Made by a program: the position numbers and the translations under genes. 64,000 bases of DNA, from NCBI RefSeq assembly GCF_000740795.1, contig NZ_JGYG01000009.1:113514-177513 (forward strand), written 5' to 3'. Source of the stretch: Haematobacter massiliensis (GTDB lineage Bacteria > Pseudomonadota > Alphaproteobacteria > Rhodobacterales > Rhodobacteraceae). Shown in pieces: positions 57,714-64,000 of this stretch (the stretch's first letter is position 1; each line of letters begins with the position of its first letter). The notes under the pieces were generated by a model. That model made no database searches, was not told the DNA's origin, and worked only from the letters and a program-made list of their open reading frames with translations.

Positions 57714-57998
57714 TCAGCGGTCGGTATGGCCGAGGTCGCGCTCAGGCGCGATGACATCGCGAAGGCGCTGCTTGATCTCCTTGGGCCCCGGGAAGCCGCC
57801 ATCCCGCTTTCGCTCCCAGATGAGCGAATCGCCTACCCTGATCTCGAACATGCCGCCCGTGCGGGGGAGGAGGGAAACCTCCCCCAGATCATCTCCGAAG
57901 GTCTGAAGCAGTTCCTGTGCAAGCCAGGCGGCGCGCAGGAGCCAGTTGCACTGGGTGCAATAGGCTATGCTCACCCGAGGTTTTTCCGTTACTTCCAT
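57714..57998 (-). CDS. SelT/SelW/SelH (Rdx) family redox-like protein
   Basis: A 94-residue Rdx-family protein with the CXXC motif CTQCNWLLRAAW near residue 14 and the conserved TGGMFEIRVGD centre and FPGPKEIKQRL end. Here the position occupied by selenocysteine in some homologues is cysteine. The family has thioredoxin-like fold and unsure role. Its 3' end is seven bases from the SDHAF4-like gene. Confidence 0.88.
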   Translation of the reverse strand: MEVTEKPRVSIAYCTQCNWLLRAAWLAQELLQTFGDDLGEVSLLPRTGGMFEIRVGDSLIWERKRDGGFPGPKEIKQRLRDVIAPERDLGHTDR

Positions 57999-58015
57999 CC
58001 CAAACCCCCGAACGC

Positions 58016-58040
58016 AAAAAGCCCCGCAGAATGCGGGGCT
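58016..58040 (-). terminator. Intrinsic terminator of rpmB
   Basis: AGCCCCGCA and TGCGGGGCT pair around three bases and are followed by TTTTT on the minus strand, 21 bases after the L28 stop. Confidence 0.85.
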
Positions 58041-58061
58041 GTTGCTCGACCGAAAGGAGCC

Positions 58062-58349
58062 TCAGGCAGCAGTCGCAGCCTTGGCGATTTCCTTTTTGAT
58101 CTTCAGAGCTTTCGCGGAAAGCTCATCGTCTTTCGCCGCAGCGAGGAATGCATCCAGACCGCCGCGGTGATCCACCGTGCGGAGCGCCGCAGCAGAGATG
58201 CGGAGCTGGTAGCTGCGGCCGAGCGAATCGGAAATCAGGGTGATTTCATTCAGATTCGGCAGGAAGCGGCGACGGGTCTTGTTGTTGGCATGGCTGATGT
58301 TGTTACCAGTCATGACCCCTTTGCCGGTCAATTCGCAAACGCGCGACAT
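58062..58349 (-). CDS. rpmB: Ribosomal protein L28
   Basis: Large-subunit ribosomal protein of 95 residues. N-terminal [17 protein letters not shown] and the [15 protein letters not shown] stretch are diagnostic; the long C-terminal [11 protein letters not shown] tail is usual in alphaproteobacteria. Single gene, ended by the hairpin at 58016-58040. Confidence 0.97.
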   Translation of the reverse strand: MSRVCELTGKGVMTGNNISHANNKTRRRFLPNLNEITLISDSLGRSYQLRISAAALRTVDHRGGLDAFLAAAKDDELSAKALKIKKEIAKAATAA

Positions 58350-58552
58350 CGTTCAGATCCTCACATTACATTGCAGAGTAGGGGCGCGGAACGACCCGGA
58401 CCCTGAATTCGTTGCGGGCCGTCTAAGGACAAAACCGCTTCCCGTCAAGCGATTCATGCCAGAACCCCCGGTTTCATAGCCCAATCGGCGGGCGGAGGGA
58501 ACATCCCGGCGCCTCAGCGGGTTCCCTGAGAGTTCATAGGAGGAGAAATCGC

Positions 58553-58795
58553 ATGGCGATCCAAGACAACAGCCCGTCACCTCGGAAAGAACCGGTACCC
58601 GGCGCAACCCGCACCGGGTCCAATCGCTGGTACATGATCATCGGAGCGGTGGTCGTCATCATCGCGGTCTATTTCCTCACGATGGGACGTACACCGGTGG
58701 AAACGGTGCCGTCATCCACGCCAACCCAGACGGCGCCCGCTGCCACTCCGGGCCAGGCACCCAACGTCAATCCGGCGCCTGCTCCCGCCAACTGA
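58553..58795 (+). CDS. Small single-span membrane protein, 80 residues, Pro/Ala/Thr-rich tail
   Basis: An 80-residue protein with a polar N-terminus, one hydrophobic span (about residues 27-43, WYMIIGAVVVIIAVYFL) and a periplasmic-type tail rich in Pro, Thr and Ala (TPTQTAPAATPGQAP). AGGAGGAGA lies nine bases upstream of the ATG at 58553. I know similar proteins in Rhodobacterales but no function. A GGGAAC/GTTCCC inverted repeat at 58497-58526 lies upstream. Confidence 0.75.
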   Translation: MAIQDNSPSPRKEPVPGATRTGSNRWYMIIGAVVVIIAVYFLTMGRTPVETVPSSTPTQTAPAATPGQAPNVNPAPAPAN

Positions 58796-58797
58796 AC

Positions 58798-59520
58798 TCA
58801 GGGGCGGTTTGGATACTGCGCCTGCGCGGACGAGAGTTCCGCAGCGATACTCTGGGCGGCCAGACGTGCGTCCGGCGCACGCCAGATGGGCCGCCCCACG
58901 ACGACATGGTCGGCCCCGTCTGCAATCGCCTGGGCAGGGGTCGCGATACGCTTCTGATCGTCGCTGGAGGACGTGGCTGGCCGTACGCCCGGTGTGACGA
59001 TCAGGCGCCCTTCGGCGGCGGGAAGCGCACGGATCATCGCGGCCTCCCAAGGAGAGGCGATGATGCCGTCCGCCCCGGCCTCGAACGCGCGGGAGGCGCG
59101 CTCCACAACGATTTCCGCGATATCCCCCTCGCGGATCAGGCCCGCATCAAGATCCGCCCGGTCGAGCGAGGTAAGGATGGTGACCGCCAGAATGCGGGTG
59201 ACGTGGCCCCCGCGCCCCTCCACTGCCGCGCGCACGACATGCGGATCGCCATGAACGGTGAGGAAATCGAGATCATACTGCGCTAGCCCGCGCACGGCTG
59301 CTTCCACGGTCGCGCCGATGTCGAAGAGCTTCATGTCGAGAAAGACGCGCTTGCCCCGTTCCTGCTTCAATTCGTTGGCGAGGGCGAGGCCGCCCCCAGT
59401 GAGCATGCCAAGTCCGATCTTGTAGAAGGATGCGGCATCACCGATCCGGTCGACCAGATCCAGCCCTGCCAGGGCGTTGGGCACGTCGAGCGCAACGATA
59501 AGACGATCATCGGCGGTCAT
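58798..59520 (-). CDS. pyrF: Orotidine 5'-phosphate decarboxylase
   Basis: Last enzyme of UMP synthesis; 240 residues from the ATG at 59520. The catalytic charged network is in FLDMKLFDIGATVEAAV near residue 60; VALDVPNA at the start and VTPGVRP with VVGRPIW near the C-terminus are typical. The frame stays open far upstream, across clpB antisense, but the homologous start is at 59520. Divergent from clpB. Confidence 0.97.
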   Translation of the reverse strand: MTADDRLIVALDVPNALAGLDLVDRIGDAASFYKIGLGMLTGGGLALANELKQERGKRVFLDMKLFDIGATVEAAVRGLAQYDLDFLTVHGDPHVVRAAVEGRGGHVTRILAVTILTSLDRADLDAGLIREGDIAEIVVERASRAFEAGADGIIASPWEAAMIRALPAAEGRLIVTPGVRPATSSSDDQKRIATPAQAIADGADHVVVGRPIWRAPDARLAAQSIAAELSSAQAQYPNRP

Positions 59521-59610
59521 GGCGTTTCCCCTTTTTCGCGGCCGGCCGTTTCCTAATGCGCCTCTCCCTGTCACGCAAGAAAGAAGCGAAGGCGCTAGCC
59601 CTGCAAGACC

Positions 59611-59639
59611 TTGCAAGCGGCGGATGCACTTCCCAAATC
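59611..59639 (+). promoter_or_regulatory. Possible RpoH-type heat-shock promoter of clpB
   Basis: CTTGCAA at 59611-59617 and CCCAAAT at 59633-59639 with 15 bases between, similar to the RpoH consensus (CTTGAAA, CCCCATNT). It lies 74 bases upstream of the clpB ATG. Confidence 0.35.
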
Positions 59640-59712
59640 TTGAAACGATGAAGGCTCGAGAGAAATGTGCTGCATGGCAGGCATTCGATCCGGGCGCTTG
59701 GAAGGAGTTGTC

Positions 59713-62331
59713 ATGAACCTTGAAAAGTTCACCGAACGGTCCCGCGGTTTCCTTCAGGCCGCACAGACCATTGCAATGCGCGAGAACCACCAGAGGCTGG
59801 CTCCCGAGCATCTTCTGAAGGCTTTGATGGATGATGACCAGGGGCTTTCCGCCAACCTGATCCGCCGCGCGGGGGGAGAGCCTGCGCGTGTTGCGGAGGG
59901 GGTGGAAGCGGCTATCGACAAGCTGCCCAAGGTCTCCGGTGATACCGGTCAGGTCTATATGGATCCGAAGCTCGGCCAGGTTCTGGACGAGGCGGAGAAG
60001 ATTGCCAAGAAGGCGGGTGATTCCTTTGTGCCGGTGGAGCGGATGCTCATGGCGCTGGCGATGGTGAAATCCGCCGCAAAGGATGCACTGGAGCTGGGCG
60101 CTGTCACGGCGCAGAACCTGAATACGGCGATCAACGATATCCGCAAGGGCCGCACTGCCGATTCCGCTTCGGCGGAAGAAGGCTATGACGCCTTGAAGAA
60201 ATACACCCGCGACCTCACGGAAGCTGCCGAGGAAGGCAAGATCGACCCGATCATCGGGCGCGACGATGAGATTCGGCGCACCATGCAGGTGCTGAGCCGG
60301 CGGACCAAGAACAACCCCGTGCTGATCGGGGAGCCGGGCGTCGGTAAAACGGCGATCGCGGAGGGCCTCGCGCTGCGCATCGTGAACGGCGACGTGCCGG
60401 AGAGCCTGCGCAACAAGAAGTTGCTGGCGCTCGACATGGGCGCGCTGATCGCGGGTGCGAAATACCGCGGTGAGTTCGAGGAGCGGCTGAAATCCATCCT
60501 GTCCGAAATCACCGCGGCTGCGGGCGAGGTCATCCTGTTCATCGACGAGATGCACACGCTGGTCGGCGCGGGCAAGACGGACGGCGCGATGGATGCGGCC
60601 AACCTCATCAAACCGGCGCTGGCGCGGGGCGAGTTGCACTGCGTGGGCGCCACGACGCTGGATGAATACCGCAAATATGTGGAGAAGGACGCGGCCCTTG
60701 CCCGCCGGTTTCAGCCCGTGATGGTGGAAGAACCGACGGTTGAGGATACGATCTCCATCCTCCGCGGCATCAAGGAGAAGTATGAACTGCACCATGGTGT
60801 GCGGATCAGCGACTCCGCGCTGGTCGCGGCGGCGACGCTGTCGCACCGTTACATCACCGACCGCTTCCTGCCGGACAAGGCCATCGACCTGATGGACGAG
60901 GCGGCGTCGCGGCTGCGGATGGAGGTGGACAGCAAGCCCGAGGAACTGGACGCGCTGGATCGGCAGATCCTGCAGCTTCAGATCGAGGAGGAGGCGCTGA
61001 AGAAGGAAGACGACGCGGCCTCCAGGGACCGGCTGGAGAAGCTCCAGAAGGAACTTGCCGACCTCACCCAGCGCTCGGCCGAGATGACGGCCAAGTGGCA
61101 GGCGGAGCGCGACAAGCTGGAGGAATCCCGTGGTCTGAAGGAACAGCTGGACAAGGCGCGCGCCGAACTCGATCAGGCGAAACGGGAGGGCAACCTCGCC
61201 CGTGCCGGGGAGCTGAGCTACGGCATCATTCCCGGGCTTGAGAAGAAACTCGCCGCGGCGGAGAGCAACTCCGACATGATGGTCGAAGAAGCGGTCCGCC
61301 CCGAGCAGATCGCCGAAGTCGTCGAACGTTGGACGGGGATCCCAACTTCCAAGCTGCTGGAAGGCGAGCGTGAGAAACTCCTCCACATGGAAGAGGAGCT
61401 CGGCAAGCGCGTCATCGGTCAGAAGGAGGCCGTGCGCGCCGTCTCCAACGCCGTGCGGCGTGCCCGCGCCGGCCTGAATGACGAGAACCGCCCGCTTGGG
61501 TCGTTCCTGTTCCTCGGGCCGACGGGCGTCGGCAAGACCGAGCTGACCAAGGCGGTGGCCAACTACCTCTTTGACGATGACAATGCGATGGTCCGCATCG
61601 ACATGTCGGAGTTCATGGAGAAACACTCCGTCGCCCGTCTTATCGGCGCGCCTCCGGGCTATGTCGGCTATGACGAAGGCGGTGTGCTGACCGAAGCCGT
61701 GCGGCGCAGACCCTATCAGGTCGTGCTGTTCGACGAAGTCGAGAAGGCCCACCCCGACGTGTTCAACGTGCTTCTGCAGGTGCTCGACGACGGTGTGTTG
61801 ACCGACGGTCAGGGACGGCGGGTCGACTTCAAGCAGACGCTGATCGTGCTGACGTCCAACCTGGGCAGTCAGGCGCTCTCCCTGCTGCCCGAAGGGGCGG
61901 ATCCCGGCGCGGCGCGCGCGGAGGTGATGGAGGCGGTGCGGATGCACTTCCGTCCGGAATTCCTCAACCGCCTCGACGAGATGGTGATCTTCGACCGGCT
62001 GACGCGGGCTGACATGGACGGTATCGTCACCATTCAGCTTCAGCGGCTGGAGAAACGGCTGTCGGCGCGCAAGATCACGCTGGAGCTGGACGAAAGCGCG
62101 CGGAAATGGCTCGCCGATGAGGGGTATGACCCGGTCTTCGGTGCGCGCCCCCTGAAACGGGTGATCCAGCGGTCGCTGCAGGATCCGCTCGCAGAGATGA
62201 TGCTCGGCGGAGAGATTATGGACGGCTCCACCGTGCAGGTCACAGCGGGCGAGGACGGGCTGATCATCGGAGATCGAGTCGCGTCGCCGTCCCGGAGGCA
62301 TCCGCCGGAGACGCATGCCGTGCTGCACTGA
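59713..62331 (+). CDS. clpB: ClpB disaggregase
   Basis: Hexameric AAA+ chaperone that rescues aggregates with DnaK. It has 872 residues: N-domain (about 1-150), first ATPase with Walker [14 protein letters not shown] and Walker [10 protein letters not shown], a coiled-coil M-domain (about 410-530), and a second ATPase with [13 protein letters not shown] and [13 protein letters not shown] 59713 follows GAAGGAG. A terminator at 62353-62383 ends it. Heat-shock control is likely from the candidate RpoH promoter. Confidence 0.98.
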   Translation: MNLEKFTERSRGFLQAAQTIAMRENHQRLAPEHLLKALMDDDQGLSANLIRRAGGEPARVAEGVEAAIDKLPKVSGDTGQVYMDPKLGQVLDEAEKIAKKAGDSFVPVERMLMALAMVKSAAKDALELGAVTAQNLNTAINDIRKGRTADSASAEEGYDALKKYTRDLTEAAEEGKIDPIIGRDDEIRRTMQVLSRRTKNNPVLIGEPGVGKTAIAEGLALRIVNGDVPESLRNKKLLALDMGALIAGAKYRGEFEERLKSILSEITAAAGEVILFIDEMHTLVGAGKTDGAMDAANLIKPALARGELHCVGATTLDEYRKYVEKDAALARRFQPVMVEEPTVEDTISILRGIKEKYELHHGVRISDSALVAAATLSHRYITDRFLPDKAIDLMDEAASRLRMEVDSKPEELDALDRQILQLQIEEEALKKEDDAASRDRLEKLQKELADLTQRSAEMTAKWQAERDKLEESRGLKEQLDKARAELDQAKREGNLARAGELSYGIIPGLEKKLAAAESNSDMMVEEAVRPEQIAEVVERWTGIPTSKLLEGEREKLLHMEEELGKRVIGQKEAVRAVSNAVRRARAGLNDENRPLGSFLFLGPTGVGKTELTKAVANYLFDDDNAMVRIDMSEFMEKHSVARLIGAPPGYVGYDEGGVLTEAVRRRPYQVVLFDEVEKAHPDVFNVLLQVLDDGVLTDGQGRRVDFKQTLIVLTSNLGSQALSLLPEGADPGAARAEVMEAVRMHFRPEFLNRLDEMVIFDRLTRADMDGIVTIQLQRLEKRLSARKITLELDESARKWLADEGYDPVFGARPLKRVIQRSLQDPLAEMMLGGEIMDGSTVQVTAGEDGLIIGDRVASPSRRHPPETHAVLH

Positions 62332-62352
62332 GCCATCGGCCATATCAAGATC

Positions 62353-62383
62353 AACGCCGGGCGGACTTCCGCCCGGCGTTTTC
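62353..62383 (+). terminator. Intrinsic terminator of clpB
   Basis: AACGCCGGGCGG (62353-62364) pairs with CCGCCCGGCGTT (62369-62380) around ACTT, followed by TT; a 12-base stem 21 bases after the stop. Confidence 0.88.
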
Positions 62384-62469
62384 CTGTTCGGTTTCCGCTA
62401 AATGTGAGCGGACCTGCACCGGTCCCGCGCTATTATCCCCTTCTCGCCAGAGATCGTGAGGAGGCGGCA

Positions 62470-63354
62470 TTGAAGTTCCACTGGTCCGAAGTCACCCCTG
62501 AACGTCTGTGGCTGGATCGCCGCGCGGTTCTTGCCGGTATGGGGGCGTTGGCGGCTTCTCCTGCATTTGCTGCGGATAAATGGTCTACCGAGGCAAAGCC
62601 GAACACGCTGTCCGACATCACCAACTACAATAACTTCTACGAATTCGGTTACGGGAAGGAGGATCCTGCCCGCAATGCAGGGGCGCTGACGATCAGCCCA
62701 TGGTCCGTGAAGGTTGGCGGGCTGGTGGACCGGCCGGGCACCTATGACCTTGCCGATCTTCTGAAGGGTGTAGCGGTTCGTGACCGTACCTACAGGCTGC
62801 GTTGCGTGGAGGCGTGGTCGATGGTGATACCCTGGCAGGGGGTGCAGCTTTCAGACCTGCTGACAAAGTTCGGCGTGCAGCCCTCTGCAAAATACGTGGC
62901 TTTCGAGACGCTCTACCGCCCGAGCGAGATGCCCTACCAGTCCAGCCGCCTGCTCGACTGGCCTTATCAGGAGGGGTTGCGGCTTGATGAGGCGATGCAT
63001 CCCCTGACGATTCTTGCCACCGGGCTTTACGGTAAGGCTCTGCCGAACCAGAACGGCGCGCCGCTTCGCCTGATCGTGCCGTGGAAATATGGGTTCAAGT
63101 CGATCAAGTCGATCGTCTCCATAACCCTGACGGACACACAGCCGAAAACTGCCTGGCAGGAACAGAATGCGCGGGAATACGGCTTCTACGCCAATGTGAA
63201 CCCCAGGGTGGATCACCCGCGCTGGAGTCAGGCGACGGAGAGGGTCATCGGGGCGGGCCTGTTCGGCGGGCGGCGGGATACCGAGCCGTTCAATGGATAT
63301 GCCGAGCAGGTCGCAAGCCTTTATTCTGGCATGGACCTTACGAAATACTACTGA
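62470..63354 (+). CDS. msrP: MsrP, periplasmic methionine sulfoxide reductase catalytic subunit
   Basis: Molybdopterin enzyme that repairs oxidised methionine in the periplasm; 294 residues from TTG 62470. The Tat-like signal ([21 protein letters not shown]) ends near residue 35. The molybdenum-ligating Cys is C112 in [17 protein letters not shown] 62470 follows GAGGAGGCGG; GTG 62404 is a longer alternative without a clear ribosome-binding site. The stop overlaps the msrQ ATG. Confidence 0.93.
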   Translation: MKFHWSEVTPERLWLDRRAVLAGMGALAASPAFAADKWSTEAKPNTLSDITNYNNFYEFGYGKEDPARNAGALTISPWSVKVGGLVDRPGTYDLADLLKGVAVRDRTYRLRCVEAWSMVIPWQGVQLSDLLTKFGVQPSAKYVAFETLYRPSEMPYQSSRLLDWPYQEGLRLDEAMHPLTILATGLYGKALPNQNGAPLRLIVPWKYGFKSIKSIVSITLTDTQPKTAWQEQNAREYGFYANVNPRVDHPRWSQATERVIGAGLFGGRRDTEPFNGYAEQVASLYSGMDLTKYY

Positions 63355-63974
63355 TGGAGAGCGTCAACCGCTGGCTCCGCCGGGTCCCGACATGGACGAT
63401 TTATCTGGCAGGTTCGCTTTGGGCGGCGTTTGTCTTCTGGCAGGCAATTACCGGCGCAATCGGCGTTGATCCGGTGAGGGAGCTGGAGCACGCGCTGGGG
63501 CTGCGCGCGCTTCAGCTTCTCATACTCGGGTTGGCGATTACGCCGCTACGCCGGTTCACCGGCCTCAATCTGATACGGTTCCGCCGGGCCATCGGGCTTA
63601 CGGCCTTCGGGCTTACGGCGCTGCACCTGATGGCGTGGCTCGTGTTCGATATCGGCCTGAACTGGGCCGCAGCGGGGGCGGATATCCTGAAGCGCCCCTA
63701 TATCACCATCGGAATGGTGGGTTTCGTTCTGCTGATCCCCCTGGCGATTACCTCCAACAACCTTTCGATCCGCCGGCTGGGCGCGCAATGGCGGCGGCTT
63801 CACCGGCTCACCTATGCTGCCGTGCTGGCGGGGGGTGTGCATTATCTGATGGTGGTGAAGTCCTGGCCGATGCAGCCCGTCGTCTATTGCGCGCTCATAG
63901 GGATGCTCCTCGCCCTGCGATTCTGGCCGCAAGGCGCGCGCACGGTCCCCAAAGCGGCAGATTCGCGGAAGTGA
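63354..63974 (+). CDS. msrQ: MsrQ, heme-binding membrane subunit for MsrP
   Basis: A 206-residue inner-membrane b-type heme protein of the FRD/YedZ family that passes electrons from the quinone pool or flavins to MsrP. Five to six hydrophobic segments and conserved histidines are seen (ALHLMAWLVFD, LHRLTYAAVLAGGVHYLM). The ATG overlaps the msrP stop (TGATG). It ends 26 bases before the window edge. Confidence 0.93.
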   Translation: MESVNRWLRRVPTWTIYLAGSLWAAFVFWQAITGAIGVDPVRELEHALGLRALQLLILGLAITPLRRFTGLNLIRFRRAIGLTAFGLTALHLMAWLVFDIGLNWAAAGADILKRPYITIGMVGFVLLIPLAITSNNLSIRRLGAQWRRLHRLTYAAVLAGGVHYLMVVKSWPMQPVVYCALIGMLLALRFWPQGARTVPKAADSRK

Positions 63975-64000
63975 CGCGTATCTTTGTCTGTGTTTTGTAA

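Noticed and set aside
58798..62343. 1181-codon open frame on the minus strand, antisense to clpB
   Set aside because: Only its last 240 codons are pyrF. The rest is a GC-rich shadow of clpB: low-complexity, no domain, and the pyrF start at 59520 is clear.

Overview
The window is high-GC bacterial chromosome from an alphaproteobacterium, most likely of the order Rhodobacterales. The genus cannot be resolved by eye. The evidence is the gene families (DUF1674/SDHAF4, DUF4170, DUF3576, DUF3035, DUF2125, an EcfG-type sigma factor with a NepR-like partner, a Rhodobacter-type porin) and the gene order mnmG-rsmG-parA-parB, usual near the replication origin. No rRNA, tRNA, CRISPR array, intact insertion sequence or prophage was found. 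Nearly all of it is intact coding sequence.

Region by region. (1) 1-3.9 kb: mnmG (5' end outside the window), rsmG, parA and parB, with a perfect parS site inside rsmG; visibly lower in GC than the rest. (2) 3.9-8.9 kb: a minus-strand chain of overlapping genes (rph, rdgB, ridA-like, hemW, DUF454) and the heat-shock pair hrcA-grpE. (3) 8.9-17.3 kb: a three-subunit membrane-linked GMC/gluconate-type dehydrogenase, a luciferase-like monooxygenase, and an ABC importer of unknown substrate preceded by a hydrolase-fold protein whose nucleophile serine is glycine. (4) 17.3-28.6 kb: orphan xdhC, a PatB/MalY-type lyase, lpxK with a divergent WaaA-family protein, an IMPase-family phosphatase, pmbA, a DUF2125 protein, an SDR-enoyl-CoA hydratase pair and a flavoprotein. 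(5) 28.6-36.9 kb: a cnoX-like thioredoxin operon, xthA, an OmpR-type regulator, ribA with a degenerate N-terminal domain, an L,D-transpeptidase-fold protein, a YggS protein, a porin and a DUF3576 lipoprotein. (6) 37-43.7 kb: leuS-lptE-holA, a PagL-like lipid A deacylase and an ABC exporter. (7) 43.7-44.6 kb: about 0.9 kb without a convincing gene, containing hairpins. (8) 44.6-50.3 kb: ecfG and nepR-like genes, a Rieske demethylase with its reductase, then fghA, adhC and frmR. (9) 50.3-64 kb: hemF, lspA, purH, a heparinase-fold protein, an RsmB-type methyltransferase, rpmB, pyrF, clpB and msrPQ.

The best functional link is in region 8. An N-demethylase of the glycine-betaine (GbcAB) type would release formaldehyde, and it sits tail-to-tail with a complete glutathione-dependent formaldehyde oxidation operon. 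That operon starts at a textbook FrmR/RcnR-type operator (inverted ATACT arms around seven Gs). Envelope functions are the other theme: LpxK, a WaaA-like protein, PagL, LptE, LspA, the porin, several lipoproteins and MsrPQ.

The most unusual single observations are two enzyme-family proteins that have lost the key catalytic residue: the WaaA-family protein (conserved Glu replaced by His74) and the RBBP9/YdeN-type hydrolase (nucleophile Ser replaced by Gly65). I did not find a convincing new multi-gene defence or mobile system.
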